Both the position numbers and the translations under genes were made by a program. A stretch of DNA of 64,000 bases, taken from Cytobacillus firmus NBRC 15306. Lineage in GTDB: Bacteria; Bacillota; Bacilli; Bacillales; Cytobacillaceae. Shown here piece after piece: positions 42,480-51,753 of the stretch. Within the stretch, counting starts at the first letter, position 1; each line of letters begins with the position of its first letter. The stretch spans positions 1 through 64,000 of the forward strand of contig NZ_BCUY01000006.1 in the NCBI RefSeq assembly GCF_001591465.1. The letters run 5' to 3'. Under the pieces are notes generated by a model. That model ran no database searches. It saw only the letters and a program-made list of their open reading frames with translations, and was not told the DNA's origin.

Positions 42480-43124
42480 GGCCATCCGGCAAACCACAAC
42501 AGTGACGAATGTCCTGCTGCCAGATCCGGTTAGCCTGACAGCTTTTGTATATATTACAGGAACGACTATGCTCTTGCAGCAAAATTAAAATACTGGTTCC
42601 CGCCAGAAAGGGGTATGATGTAAGGAAAATACAAATTACGCTCGGTGAAGGCCAAAACCTCATTCTCAATGTTCAATTGGGGTCCATCATCCCGCTGCCA
42701 CCGCCATCGCTGCTTTCAGCGGAATCCATTTCAGTTCTAAGAATGGGACAGGGGGACAGGTTCATCGTCCCGATTGGGACAATGAACCTGTCCCTTTGTC
42801 CCACCCCCCCTAAATAAAAACATTGTAGATGGCTCACCTCATGCCCTTACCGGCCCTTTTTAATCGGAAGGAATGGAAAGAGCAGTATATTGAAATAGAA
42901 ATTAAGATTGAAGCAGATGTGAATGCTGTTCAATCGGGAATTATAGAATGATCATGTATATCATAAAGAAATTGGCATCCGATAAGGGTGTCATTTTTAA
43001 TTATAAAATTTTCAGAATTATTGTTGTTTTCCGAAGAAATATATGATAGTTTAATTAAAACGAAGCACAGACTTCAAAAATTTAAATAATACAGCTTAAA
43101 CTTCATATTTTAAGGTGATCCTAA
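42480..43124. other. Intergenic debris and upstream region of the RpiR-type regulator
   Basis: No intact gene. It contains the hairpin repeat at 42744-42803 (listed separately). A 37-codon frame at 42841-42954 (ending KIEADVNAVQSGIIE) looks protein-like but has no ribosome binding site. From about 42960 it is A+T-rich promoter-like DNA. Confidence 0.4.
42744..42803. repeat. Imperfect palindromic repeat (GGGACAGG type)
   Basis: The arms TGGGACAGGGGGACAGGTTC (42744-42763) and GAACCTGTCCCTTTGTCCCA (42784-42803) are complementary with few mismatches, and the centre is also partly palindromic (CGTCCCGATTGGGAC). It is a dispersed Bacillus intergenic repeat type that can form a long hairpin. Confidence 0.8.
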
Positions 43125-43988
43125 ATGATATTAAAAGAAACCATAGAAAAAGAGTTTAATAACCTCTCCAAAGGGCAGCAGAAGGCCGCTAAGTATTTAC
43201 TGGATCACCCTAAGGATTTTGCTGTGAAGTCAGCAGGTGAGATTGGCAAGAGAATCGGGGTAAGCGAAACGACAGTCATCCGATTCTGCTATTCGATTCA
43301 GCTTTCCGGCTATTCGGAGTTGCAGAAGATGGTAAGGGAACAGTTGTTGAAGGCGAATAGCACACTGGGACAGTATTTTACGAGCAAGGTGGAACTGGCG
43401 GAAAAGCCGGAGTTCCTTGCAGGTGTAATGGAGAAGGATTGTCTCCATATAAGGGAAACGATTGAAAATATAAGTCAGGATGATTTCGATGTTTTAGTGG
43501 AACGTTTGATCAAAACGAAAAAAGTCTATGTTACAGGATTGCGGTCTTCCTTTGCGGCAGCAAGCTGGCTTTCTTTTACCCTTGGTGTAGTCAGGGGAAA
43601 TGCGAAGCTGATCCGGCCGGATACAGATGATCTGCTTTTGACGGTCACAGAAATGGATAAAGATGCGACGTTCATTGCTATTTCATTCGACCGTTATATG
43701 AAGGATACGATCAAATTGGCGGAATTGGCGAAAAAACAGGGAGCATTTGTGATTGGCATAACTGATTCAGCGATCGCGCCTATTAAAGAGCATGCCGACT
43801 TGCTTTTTCAAATCCATTCATCGGAAAAATCGACGATTGATGCAGCGCCAGCACTCTTTTCCTTTCTGAATGCGGTGATTGCGGGTGTGTCGATTAAAGA
43901 TTGTGACCGATTTCAAACAAGAAAAGAACAATATGAAAAGCTGGACAGTGAACATTTTTTTATACAGCCGGGAGGGAAGATGGATTGA
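43125..43988 (+). CDS. MurR/RpiR-family transcriptional regulator
   Basis: A 287-residue regulator. The N-terminal HTH_6 domain has VKSAGEIGKRIGVSETTVIRFCYSIQLSGYSELQ (about 35-68). The C-terminal SIS domain (about 125-265) has VYVTGLRSSFAAASWLSF and FIAISFDRYMKDTIKLAELAKKQGAFVIGITDS. The ligand is probably a metabolite of the operon it heads (M20 hydrolase, GNAT, racemase). Its TGA overlaps the TTG of the hydrolase gene. Confidence 0.92.
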   Translation: MILKETIEKEFNNLSKGQQKAAKYLLDHPKDFAVKSAGEIGKRIGVSETTVIRFCYSIQLSGYSELQKMVREQLLKANSTLGQYFTSKVELAEKPEFLAGVMEKDCLHIRETIENISQDDFDVLVERLIKTKKVYVTGLRSSFAAASWLSFTLGVVRGNAKLIRPDTDDLLLTVTEMDKDATFIAISFDRYMKDTIKLAELAKKQGAFVIGITDSAIAPIKEHADLLFQIHSSEKSTIDAAPALFSFLNAVIAGVSIKDCDRFQTRKEQYEKLDSEHFFIQPGGKMD

Positions 43989-45112
43989 AGGCAATTATTG
44001 AAGAGATTAAACCAGCATTGGATCAGGTTTTTAATCATTTGCACGAAAACCCGGAAGTGAGCTGGAGGGAATTTGAGACCACCGAGTACTTGCAAAAATT
44101 CCTGGAATACCGGGGATTCCGGGTTCAGCTGTTTGGGGATTGCACTGGTTTGGTTGTTGAAGTGGGGGGAGGGAGTCCATGTGTCGCCCTGAGAGCGGAT
44201 ATGGACGCACTATGGCAGGAAGTGGACGGGAAGTTTCAGGCTAATCATTCCTGCGGCCATGATGCCCACATGACAATGGGAGTTGGAGCCATGCTGCTGC
44301 TTCAAAAGGCAGGCTTCCCAAAAAAAGGCAAGCTGAAATTCATCTTCCAGCCGGCTGAAGAAAAAGGCACTGGTGCCCTGAAAATGATTGAGCATGGCGT
44401 GCTGGATGACGTGGATTACCTGTACGGTGTACACCTTAGGCCAATCCAGGAAATAAGAGATGGAGAAGCTTCTGCAGCCATTTACCATGGTGCTGCAAGG
44501 TTTCTGACCGGGGAAATTATCGGGGAAGATGCCCATGGCGCCCGGCCGCATCTTGGCCAGAATGCCATCGAAATCGGCGCTTCTTTTATTCATGAAATCA
44601 AAAATATTCATTTGGATCCCATGGTCCCCTATACGGCTAAGATGACCAAGTTTCATGCCGGCAGTGACTCAGGCAATATCATTCCGGGAAAAGCTTCCTT
44701 CAGTTTAGACCTGCGAGCTCAAACAAATGAAGTGATAAACGCACTGTCTGAAAAAATTGAAACGATCACGGAGTATTTATCCAAGCTCTACGGAGTCAAA
44801 ATTACACTGGAGACGAAAGCGAATGTGGCAGCAGCTGAAGTAGATGAAGAAGCACAGCATTTTCTGGAGAAGGCCATAATTGATGTACTGGGAGCGGGCC
44901 AATTACGGGAGCCAATTGTGACTTCGGGCGGGGAAGACTTTCATTTTTATACCCTCAAAAAGCCGAATATTAAGGCCGCGATGCTAGGATTGGGCTGTGA
45001 TTTACAGCCGGGGCTTCATCATCCGGACATGACGTTTAATCGGGAAGCCATTTACTCAGGAGTGGAAATTTTGGCCAGGGCGGTAATGGCCACTTTGGAA
45101 AAGGAGGAGTGA
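43985..45112 (+). CDS. M20-family amidohydrolase, probable N-acyl-L-amino-acid deacylase
   Basis: A 375-residue zinc peptidase/amidohydrolase of the M20D type: ALRADMDAL, NHSCGHDAHMTMG (metal ligands), FQPAEEKGTGALKMIEHG, then the dimerisation domain with GARPHLGQNAI, and TSGGEDFHFY near the end. The TTG start is coupled to the regulator gene. With the GNAT and racemase genes downstream, it matches the Geobacillus kaustophilus set in which an M20 enzyme hydrolyses N-succinyl-L-amino acids. The acyl group is inferred from that parallel. Confidence 0.85.
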   Translation: MKAIIEEIKPALDQVFNHLHENPEVSWREFETTEYLQKFLEYRGFRVQLFGDCTGLVVEVGGGSPCVALRADMDALWQEVDGKFQANHSCGHDAHMTMGVGAMLLLQKAGFPKKGKLKFIFQPAEEKGTGALKMIEHGVLDDVDYLYGVHLRPIQEIRDGEASAAIYHGAARFLTGEIIGEDAHGARPHLGQNAIEIGASFIHEIKNIHLDPMVPYTAKMTKFHAGSDSGNIIPGKASFSLDLRAQTNEVINALSEKIETITEYLSKLYGVKITLETKANVAAAEVDEEAQHFLEKAIIDVLGAGQLREPIVTSGGEDFHFYTLKKPNIKAAMLGLGCDLQPGLHHPDMTFNREAIYSGVEILARAVMATLEKEE

Positions 45113-45114
45113 AG

Positions 45115-45933
45115 ATGGCTGCTGTAACAATTGATTTGCGGGTATTAAAGACAGCATCCGATATGAATCTTATTCAAAAGCTGGAGGAGACAATCTGGAA
45201 CATGGCTCCCCTGCCGGTTCATCAAACCATTACAGCTGCCCAGAACGGCGGGCTTCTCCTCGGGGCATTTATAGAAGAAGAACTGGTGGGATTCAGCTAC
45301 GGATTTCCCGGTTTCAACAAAGGAAAAGGGTATTTATGCTCTCATATGCTGGGCATTCACCCCGACCACCAGGATAAGGGGCTTGGCGCATTATTAAAGC
45401 AGGAGCAAAAGGAACTGGCAGCTGAGATGGGATATGATCTGATCACCTGGACGTTTGATCCGCTTGAAAGCCGGAATGCCTATTTAAATCTCAATAAACT
45501 GAATGCGGTTTGTTCCACTTATGTGGAGAATTGCTATGGAGATATGGATGATAATTTGAATCATGGACTGCCGACAGACCGGTTAAAGGTGGAATGGTGG
45601 ATTACCAGTTCACATGTGGAGGAGCGATTGAGTATTGAAGCAGCTTCTGCAGAGAATCCGTTTGACTGGGGAGTATCAGAGGACAACTTACCTGTTTTAT
45701 TAAATACAGAATGGGATGCTTCTGGCGGACCTGTGTTTGTTCCGATACCGGCAAACTTTCAAGCTATTAAAAATCAAAATTTCGAGCTTGCAATGGACTG
45801 GCGCTTCAAAACGAGAGGGATTTTTCAGGCGTTATTTTCAAAAGGGTACGCCATGGCGGGTTTTGTAAAAGGTACAGAGGGACCGGTACACTACTATGTA
45901 TTGGTTCAAAGAAACGAGCTTAAACTCAACTGA
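45115..45933 (+). CDS. GNAT acyltransferase, probable D-amino acid N-succinyltransferase
   Basis: A 272-residue protein. The N-terminal GNAT domain has LVGFSYGFPGF and SHMLGIHPDHQDKGLGALLKQEQKELA (acyl-CoA pyrophosphate loop), followed by a long C-terminal region containing WWITSSHVEERL. It lies between the deacylase and the racemase genes, so the reaction inferred is succinyl-CoA plus D-amino acid. ATG 45115 with GGAGGAG is preferred over GTG 45109. Confidence 0.82.
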   Translation: MAAVTIDLRVLKTASDMNLIQKLEETIWNMAPLPVHQTITAAQNGGLLLGAFIEEELVGFSYGFPGFNKGKGYLCSHMLGIHPDHQDKGLGALLKQEQKELAAEMGYDLITWTFDPLESRNAYLNLNKLNAVCSTYVENCYGDMDDNLNHGLPTDRLKVEWWITSSHVEERLSIEAASAENPFDWGVSEDNLPVLLNTEWDASGGPVFVPIPANFQAIKNQNFELAMDWRFKTRGIFQALFSKGYAMAGFVKGTEGPVHYYVLVQRNELKLN

Positions 45934-45954
45934 CAGGAAAAGGCGGGAATGAAT

Positions 45955-47121
45955 ATGAAAGTGACAGAAGTCGTATTGCGGCATATGAAAATGAGAATGA
46001 AAGCTCCATTTACAACAAGCTTCGGGACGTTTCAGGATAAAGAATTTCTTTTGCTGGAAGCGAAGGATGAGAATGGTGTGAGCGGCTGGGGAGAATCAGT
46101 TGCCTTTCATTCACCATGGTATAACGAAGAAACACTGAAAACGAACTGGCATATGCTTGAAGATTTCATCATTCCGAATCTATTAAACAAAGATATGGAA
46201 CACCCTGATGAAGTGTCGGAAACCCTCTCTTACATACGGAAAAACAATATGGCAAAATCGGCATTTGAAGGGGCCGTTTGGGACTTATATGCCAAGCAGA
46301 AGGGAATTCCGCTTGCGACGGCGCTTGGCGGAACAGCGAATGAGATTGAAGTTGGGATCAGCATCGGGATTCAGAATCGTGTTGAGGACTTGCTGAACCT
46401 CATTGGTGAATATGTAGAGGATGGCTATAAGCGTATTAAAGTGAAAATCAAGCCGGGCTGGGATGTTGAGGTCATGAGAGAAGTGAGAAAGCATTTTCCG
46501 GATATCGCGCTTATGGCGGATGCAAACTCAGCCTACACACTTGATGATATTGAACTGTTAAAACAGCTGGATGAATTTGATTTAATGATGATCGAGCAGC
46601 CGCTGGCTTCTGATGATATTATTGACCATGCTGTCCTTCAGAGAGAACTTAAAACACCGGTCTGTCTCGATGAAAGCATCCATTCCTATGAGGATGCGCG
46701 CAAGGCGATTGAACTTGGAAGCTGCAAAATTATTAATATCAAAATCGGCCGTGTCGGGGGCTTGACAGAATCCAAAAAAATTCATGACCTCTGCCAGGAA
46801 CGCGGCATCCCGGTGTGGTGCGGAGGCATGCTGGAATCCGGCATCGGAAGGGCGCACAATATTGCCTTAACCACACTTTCCAATTTTGTTATGCCAGGGG
46901 ACACTGCCGCATCATCCCGCTATTGGGAGAAGGATCTGATTGACCCTGAAGTAACTGTTGAAAATGGAATGATCAAGGTTCCAGAAAAATCCGGCATCGG
47001 GTATGTACCAAATTATGAAACTATTAGGGAGTTTACTGTTTTTGAAAAGAAATTTGCATTGGGAGAGAAGAAGGGACATGCAGCCCTCATTGGCGGGAAT
47101 AGTGCCACTCAAATCAAATAA
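45955..47121 (+). CDS. N-acylamino acid racemase / o-succinylbenzoate synthase-like enolase
   Basis: A 388-residue enolase-superfamily enzyme (NSAR/OSBS, MenC2). The catalytic KxK is in [11 protein letters not shown], and metal ligands are ADANSAY, MIEQPL and CLDESIHS, with the opposite-face lysine in [11 protein letters not shown]. In operons with M20 and GNAT genes this enzyme acts as N-succinylamino-acid racemase rather than in menaquinone synthesis. AAAGGCGGGA favours ATG 45955 over 45949. Confidence 0.9.
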   Translation: MKVTEVVLRHMKMRMKAPFTTSFGTFQDKEFLLLEAKDENGVSGWGESVAFHSPWYNEETLKTNWHMLEDFIIPNLLNKDMEHPDEVSETLSYIRKNNMAKSAFEGAVWDLYAKQKGIPLATALGGTANEIEVGISIGIQNRVEDLLNLIGEYVEDGYKRIKVKIKPGWDVEVMREVRKHFPDIALMADANSAYTLDDIELLKQLDEFDLMMIEQPLASDDIIDHAVLQRELKTPVCLDESIHSYEDARKAIELGSCKIINIKIGRVGGLTESKKIHDLCQERGIPVWCGGMLESGIGRAHNIALTTLSNFVMPGDTAASSRYWEKDLIDPEVTVENGMIKVPEKSGIGYVPNYETIREFTVFEKKFALGEKKGHAALIGGNSATQIK

Positions 47122-47139
47122 AAAGTACAAATGACGCTC

Positions 47140-47168
47140 AAAGAGAGAGGATTCTCTCTTTCTCTTTT
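47140..47168 (+). terminator. Weak terminator after the racemase gene
   Basis: AAAGAGAGA (47140-47148) pairs with TCTCTCTTT (47153-47161), followed by CTCTTTT. It may only partly separate the racemase from the membrane protein gene 92 bases downstream. Confidence 0.5.
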
Positions 47169-47213
47169 AAAGAAAGTTGTCGAAAAATTCAAATATTAAA
47201 AAGGGGAATCAGT

Positions 47214-48299
47214 TTGAAAAAGAGTATTCAGATTGCCGGGGCCTTTATTGGGGTCATTGTCGGAGCAGGCTTTGCTTCGGGGCAGGAGATTTTGCAGTTT
47301 TTCACGGGCTTTGGCTGGCTGGGGATAGCCGGAGGCGTGCTGGCGACTTTTTTCTTTCCTTTTCTTGGCATGAATTTAACGCAGCTGGGAAGCCGTCTGC
47401 AGACAGATTCCCATAAAGATGTGATTTACCATATTTGCGGAAAGTATCTTGGAATGGCTGTAGATTTTATCATTACATTCTTCCTTTTTGGGGTGGCCGT
47501 CGTCATGCTTGCCGGATCGGGATCGATCTTCGAAGAGCAATTTGGAATCCCAAGCATGGCCGGCAATATTATTATGGCTGTGTTAACGATCCTGACAGTA
47601 TGTCTGAACATCCAAAAAGTCATTTCAATTATCAGCCTGGTTACGCCATTTCTGCTCCTCATGGTGGTTATCATTAGCGTCTATGCTCTAAGCACGATGG
47701 GGCTGGATTTCCCGGAAGTTCAGAAATTGGCGGAAAGCCAAACGCCTGCTGCTTCCAACTGGTTTATGGGCGGATTACTGTATGTTTCTTACAATATTGC
47801 GGCTGGTGCAGCGATGCTTGCTGTCATGGGCGGCACAACGAAGAATGAAAAGCAGGCTGGCTTGGGCGGAATCTTGGGCGGTGTTGGTCTGGGTGTGCTA
47901 ATTTTACTGATCAATGTAGCCATGCTGGTCAAAATGGACGTGGTGGAGGGATCTCCAATGCCGATCCTTGCACTTGCAAATGAAATTTCACCGGCATTTG
48001 GACTGTTAATGTTTGTTGTCCTGCTTGGCATGATTTACAACACAGCTGTTGGGATGCTGTATGCCTTCACTGCTAGGATCGTGAAAAGAGAGAATCCTAA
48101 ATTCAATGTCTTTGTTGTATTATTCGGAGCTGCCGCTTTTGGCGCAAGTTTCATCGGCTTCATCACTTTGGTCGGAACGGTTTATCCATTAATGGGGTAC
48201 TTAGGATTTACATTGATTGCGGCTATTGTGTTTGCTTGGGTTAGAGGGAAGAGGAAGGCTGTTGGGAGTATTGCTAATGGAGTTGCTTTTAAACAGTAG
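47214..48299 (+). CDS. YkvI-family membrane protein
   Basis: A 361-residue membrane protein with about ten helices, starting KKSIQIAGAFIGVIVGAGFASGQEILQFF. The GAGFASGQE motif in the first helix is typical of YkvI and resembles the unwound helix 1 of APC/LeuT-fold transporters. A substrate is unknown; the position after the D-amino-acid operon suggests amino acid transport. TTG 47214 with AAGGGGAATC upstream. Confidence 0.85.
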   Translation: MKKSIQIAGAFIGVIVGAGFASGQEILQFFTGFGWLGIAGGVLATFFFPFLGMNLTQLGSRLQTDSHKDVIYHICGKYLGMAVDFIITFFLFGVAVVMLAGSGSIFEEQFGIPSMAGNIIMAVLTILTVCLNIQKVISIISLVTPFLLLMVVIISVYALSTMGLDFPEVQKLAESQTPAASNWFMGGLLYVSYNIAAGAAMLAVMGGTTKNEKQAGLGGILGGVGLGVLILLINVAMLVKMDVVEGSPMPILALANEISPAFGLLMFVVLLGMIYNTAVGMLYAFTARIVKRENPKFNVFVVLFGAAAFGASFIGFITLVGTVYPLMGYLGFTLIAAIVFAWVRGKRKAVGSIANGVAFKQ

Positions 48300-48305
48300 A
48301 AACCT

Positions 48306-48332
48306 AGAAAGCTCAGTTCTGCTGAGCTTTCT
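48306..48332. terminator. Hairpin between convergent genes
   Basis: AGAAAGCTCAG/CTGAGCTTTCT, 11-bp perfect stem. The T tail is poor on either strand, so termination is uncertain. Confidence 0.5.
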
Positions 48333-48380
48333 ATAACCTCTTTAAATTTCGTCATACTTGCCTGACTGGTATCCAATTCC

Positions 48381-48872
48381 TTAATAAAGATTGTAACCGC
48401 CATTCTCCGGTCCGCTTCCAGCAGAAGGAAAAGATACACCCATCGTACGCAAAGCTTCTTTAGCTTGAGATAGGTAATTTTCTGCCTGGTCTTGCCATCT
48501 GATGATCAAACTTATAAACGCCTTATACTCTGGACCTGCATTTTCCTCCATCGTTTTTAGTCCTTCCCGCACCTTTTTATCCTGATTTTCCGCATTCACG
48601 ATGCAAGCCGCCATAGTGTCGATAATCGATTGCCGCTGTTCTCCATTTACTAGTCTATGTGCACATCCAACAGCGGTCACGCGGTGATACGAAGCCGGAA
48701 CCAGGTGGTTGTGCATCTCTGCATTTCCTTTTAAATCTTTGGTCTCGGGAATATGAAATAGTTCAGAACTCATGGAACAAACCATTTCCTCAGCATATAA
48801 GCTTTGCTGCAGCAGTGTTAATATATCTCCCCAGCCAGTTGCCCGATAATATGGATAATAATAAGGATTCAA
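48381..48872 (-). CDS. Hypothetical Tyr-rich-N-terminus protein, possibly spore coat
   Basis: A protein of about 163 residues starting LNPYYYPYYRATGWGDILTLLQQSLYAEEMVCSM, then helical, ending GSGPENGGYNLY. I do not recognise the family. The Tyr/Pro-rich start followed by a helical bundle recalls spore-surface proteins and the one at 55184, but this is only an impression. ATG 48881 lies inside the ribosome binding site AAAGGAGATGG, so TTG 48872 is the better start. Confidence 0.6.
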   Translation of the reverse strand: MNPYYYPYYRATGWGDILTLLQQSLYAEEMVCSMSSELFHIPETKDLKGNAEMHNHLVPASYHRVTAVGCAHRLVNGEQRQSIIDTMAACIVNAENQDKKVREGLKTMEENAGPEYKAFISLIIRWQDQAENYLSQAKEALRTMGVSFPSAGSGPENGGYNLY

Positions 48873-48983
48873 TCGAACCATCTCCTTTTATGGATATTGG
48901 AACCCCATCCTTATAGATATGATTGTTAATCGGGTGTCATGTCATCATTGGAAGTGGCGTTAGTCCATATTTAAACGCATCTT

Positions 48984-49466
48984 TCAGATATATGAATTGA
49001 CTAACGTACAAATCCCTTCCCCGATCTTTTTCACCCCAACTGGAATTTTCCTGTCATCCACCTGTGACACACATAACCGGATACGGTTTTCATGCCTGTA
49101 TTCAGGGAGGTACATACCTGTTGCATCCTGAACCAATACATTCTTCTTTTGGAGATATTCCACAAGTTGTTTTGCAAGAACTTTAGAAAAACTTTTTGTA
49201 TAAATGACTCTGCCGCTGGGATCATAGGCAAACATGGGGTCTGCTTTTTTCCTGTTATCAAGGTCTCCCATATAATCATCCTCGATTATGCAGACATCAT
49301 ATTTCTGAGCGAGCTCGACAATGTGCTTTTTCTCCTGATTGGAGTAGCTGCAGTCTGTCGGGTTCTGGAATCGGGAGACTGTGTAGAAAAACTTAACGCT
49401 TCGTTCTCTGATTAGTTGAGATAGAAGGGGTTGCTGCCTTACCCCAAAACGCCAAATAATCCGCAT
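48984..49466 (-). pseudogene. MocR-type (GntR-aminotransferase) regulator remnant with internal deletion
   Basis: The product contains FQNPTDCSYSNQEKKHIVELA, IIEDDYMGDLDNRK and GRVIYTKSFSKVLA, the PLP-lysine region (SFSK) of MocR/PdxR-like regulators. It then jumps directly to the C-terminal EYLQKKNVLVQDATGMYLPE and RIRLCVSQVDDRKI. The winged-helix domain, the first half of the aminotransferase domain and about 80 residues after SFSK are missing. It is a decayed gene. Confidence 0.75.
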
Positions 49467-49474
49467 AACGAAAG

Positions 49475-49517
49475 AAATGGACCCTCCAGGAATAGCATTC
49501 GGGGTCCATTTTTTTTT
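49475..49517 (+). terminator. Rho-independent terminator
   Basis: AAATGGACCC (49475-49484) pairs with GGGTCCATTT (49502-49511), followed by T9. It lies upstream of the GNAT gene on the plus strand, with no intact plus-strand gene before it. Confidence 0.7.
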
Positions 49518-49613
49518 AGCTCTTCTTTAGAACTTTAAGCAGGAAGGATTTTGTATAAAGGGTATTTAATACTTATTAGGGTGAAAAAACAAAAGATTTA
49601 GAGGGAGAAGCGA

Positions 49614-50465
49614 ATGAAAGTTAAAATAGCAGAATTAAATCAATATGATATTCCTGGCCTAATAGATTTATCGGCATCGGTTGGATGGGATTATGATGAA
49701 TATGAAGTAAGAACACTTTTGGAATCCGGGAGAGTTTTCGGTCATAAGAATGCTGCAGGGAGAATTGTATCCAGTTCAGCTATAATTCCTTATGACACTA
49801 AACTGGCGTCGATTGGCATGGTTATTGTCCATGAAGAATTCAGGGGATTAGGGCTGGCAATGGAAGCAGTCCAGAAGTGTGCTGAAAGTATTAATGGGGA
49901 TATGTCGCTAATGCTCATTGCAACGAAAGAAGGAAAGTCCCTTTATGAAAAAATGGGCTTCAAAACAGTGGATTTTATAAGCAAATTTCTTTGTGATGAT
50001 TTCATCCCTGTACATTTACAGGATCATGATGGAGTTTTTATAGAAGACTTTAATCAGTCTGATTTTGCTAAGCTTGTTAATTTGGACGGGGCTGCCTTTG
50101 GGGATAAGCGAAGCGTTTTTCTCCGCAATCGAATCAGCCAGTCCAAACAATGCCTTGTTGTTAAAAATAATAATGGAGAGATCATTGGATATGGATTATC
50201 CATACAGGGGCCAGTCAATTTAATACTTGGACCCATTGCAGCTCCAGATTTAGATACAGCTGCCTTAATTGTAGAAAAATTGGCTTTACATCATAAAGGG
50301 AAGCTGCGAATTGATGTTCCAGTAGGAAGAAAGGATTTTATGCCCTATCTGGAGCGAAGCGGTTTTGTTAAAACAAACACTCCTCCAGTCATGATGAAAA
50401 ATTCTGCAGCTATGCCGCAGAGGAACAATACCTTATATGCTATTGCTTCGCAGGCTTTTGGATAG
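49614..50465 (+). CDS. GNAT N-acetyltransferase with two GNAT-like halves
   Basis: A 283-residue protein. The first half (1-130) is a GNAT domain with LASIGMVIVHEEFRGLGLAMEAVQ (acetyl-CoA loop) and SLYEKMGFKTVD. The second half begins FIEDFNQSDFAKLVNLDGAAFGDKRSVFLRN and has the weak C-terminal GNAT-like fold common to YitI/Eis-like proteins. Substrate unknown. GAGGGAGAAGCG precedes the ATG. Confidence 0.85.
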   Translation: MKVKIAELNQYDIPGLIDLSASVGWDYDEYEVRTLLESGRVFGHKNAAGRIVSSSAIIPYDTKLASIGMVIVHEEFRGLGLAMEAVQKCAESINGDMSLMLIATKEGKSLYEKMGFKTVDFISKFLCDDFIPVHLQDHDGVFIEDFNQSDFAKLVNLDGAAFGDKRSVFLRNRISQSKQCLVVKNNNGEIIGYGLSIQGPVNLILGPIAAPDLDTAALIVEKLALHHKGKLRIDVPVGRKDFMPYLERSGFVKTNTPPVMMKNSAAMPQRNNTLYAIASQAFG

Positions 50466-50487
50466 AGGAATGTTAAGATGGGCTATA

Positions 50488-50582
50488 CGCAAATAAATAG
50501 TTTTATCCGCAAGTAAAATAGGGCTTTGCGCAAATAAAATATTTTATCCGAAAGTAAATTTGGTCTATCAGCAAGTAAATAA
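50488..50582. repeat. Five degenerate 20-22 bp tandem repeats
   Basis: Units begin CGCAAATAAA, CGCAAGTAAA, CGCAAATAAA, CGAAAGTAAA, GCAAGTAAAT and alternate with TTTTATC or GGTCTATC, so the spacing is about two helical turns. No gene overlaps. The rest of 50466-50697 holds only a hairpin, ACGGCTCAAAT/ATTTAAGCCGT (50641-50667), probably a terminator. Confidence 0.65.
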
Positions 50583-50697
50583 TACTAGCACATAAATATA
50601 GTTTCTGAAATGGGCTGCTGGAAGCCCAATCTCCATTGAAACGGCTCAAATTGAGGATTTAAGCCGTCTTTCTTATGTAATTTTCTTTAATTAATGC

Positions 50698-51567
50698 CTA
50701 GAATATCAGCAAAGCCGTCCCGATTGTAATCAAAATGGCGCCTGCAATTGTGTTCATTGCCGGCTTCTCTTTTAAAATAATGAAACTTAAAATCATAGTC
50801 AGCACCACACTGAATTTATCAATGGGGTTCACGACACTAACCTTGCCGATGGCTAGAGCACCGAAATAGCACAGCCAGGATAATCCGGTTGCGGCTCCAG
50901 AGAGGAAAAGAAATAAATAGGACTTTTTCGAAATGCTTTTAAGCTCCTTAACAGTCCCCTGGAATAATACGATGCCCCAGGCGAAAATGATGATCACCAC
51001 AGTCCGGATAAAGGTAGCCACATTGGAGTCGACGTCTTCAATTCCGATTTTCGCTAGAATATTGGTGGCTGCAGCAAATACAGCGGACAGGACTGCCAGA
51101 AAAATATATGACTTTGTATTAAATACTTTCTTTTTGCGGGCCTTTTTCCTGTCTCGGCCAATTAAGACAAAGGTTCCAATGGAAATAACGATTCCGCCTG
51201 AAACAACCAAAGCGGTAGCGGGTTCCCTGAGAATAATAAATGATAAGAGGATCGTTAAGACGACGCTGGACTTATCGATGGGAACTACTTTCGATACATC
51301 TCCGATCTGGATGGCTTTAAAAAAGCAGATCCATGATAAGCCGGTTGTCAGGCCTGATAGAATGAGAAATATGTAAGATTTTACCGAAATAGTCAAGATG
51401 CTTTCCGTTTCGCCAGTGATAAGGACCATAAAATAGGCCATGATGACTACCACAATCGTCCGTACTGCGGTAGCCAGATTGGAATCAACCTTTTCAATGC
51501 CAATTTTCGCAAGGATGGCGGTGAAGGATGCAAATAATGCGGCCAACAGGGCTAAAATTATGCTCAT
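50698..51567 (-). CDS. EamA/DMT-family transporter
   Basis: A 289-residue membrane protein with ten helices in two homologous EamA halves, each with AxFAxxTxILAKIGIExVDSNxATxxRTxVV and an internal GLSW-hairpin (SGLTTGLSWICFFKAIQIGDVSKVVPIDKSSVVLT and its counterpart). The two halves are unusually alike. Substrate unknown; drug/metabolite efflux or import. ATG 51567 with TGGAG at correct spacing. Confidence 0.88.
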   Translation of the reverse strand: MSIILALLAALFASFTAILAKIGIEKVDSNLATAVRTIVVVIMAYFMVLITGETESILTISVKSYIFLILSGLTTGLSWICFFKAIQIGDVSKVVPIDKSSVVLTILLSFIILREPATALVVSGGIVISIGTFVLIGRDRKKARKKKVFNTKSYIFLAVLSAVFAAATNILAKIGIEDVDSNVATFIRTVVIIIFAWGIVLFQGTVKELKSISKKSYLFLFLSGAATGLSWLCYFGALAIGKVSVVNPIDKFSVVLTMILSFIILKEKPAMNTIAGAILITIGTALLIF

Positions 51568-51672
51568 AGAGTGATCTCCACTTCTGCAATTTGATATATA
51601 CATTATTTTACTGAAGTGTATTTAGATTATTCTATGTTCCTTTAGCAGTTTGGTAAAGAAAGGAGGAAGAAA

Positions 51673-51744
51673 ATGGATCATATTAATAAAATAATTCAGA
51701 TAACACATCCTGAGTTTGATCGAAGTCATTTTATTAAGCAATAG
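51673..51744 (+). CDS. Possible 23-residue small protein
   Basis: AAAGGAGGAAGAAA directly precedes ATG 51673. The ORF encodes MDHINKIIQITHPEFDRSHF plus IKQ and is followed 10 bases later by a terminator. The ribosome binding site is strong and the unit is complete. It may also be the 5-prime stub of a lost gene. No family recognised. Confidence 0.35.
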   Translation: MDHINKIIQITHPEFDRSHFIKQ

Positions 51745-51753
51745 AGCTGTGAA

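Noticed and set aside
42841-42954. 37-codon ORF ending KIEADVNAVQSGIIE
   Set aside because: Looks protein-like but has no ribosome binding site and no recognised family; possible gene debris only.
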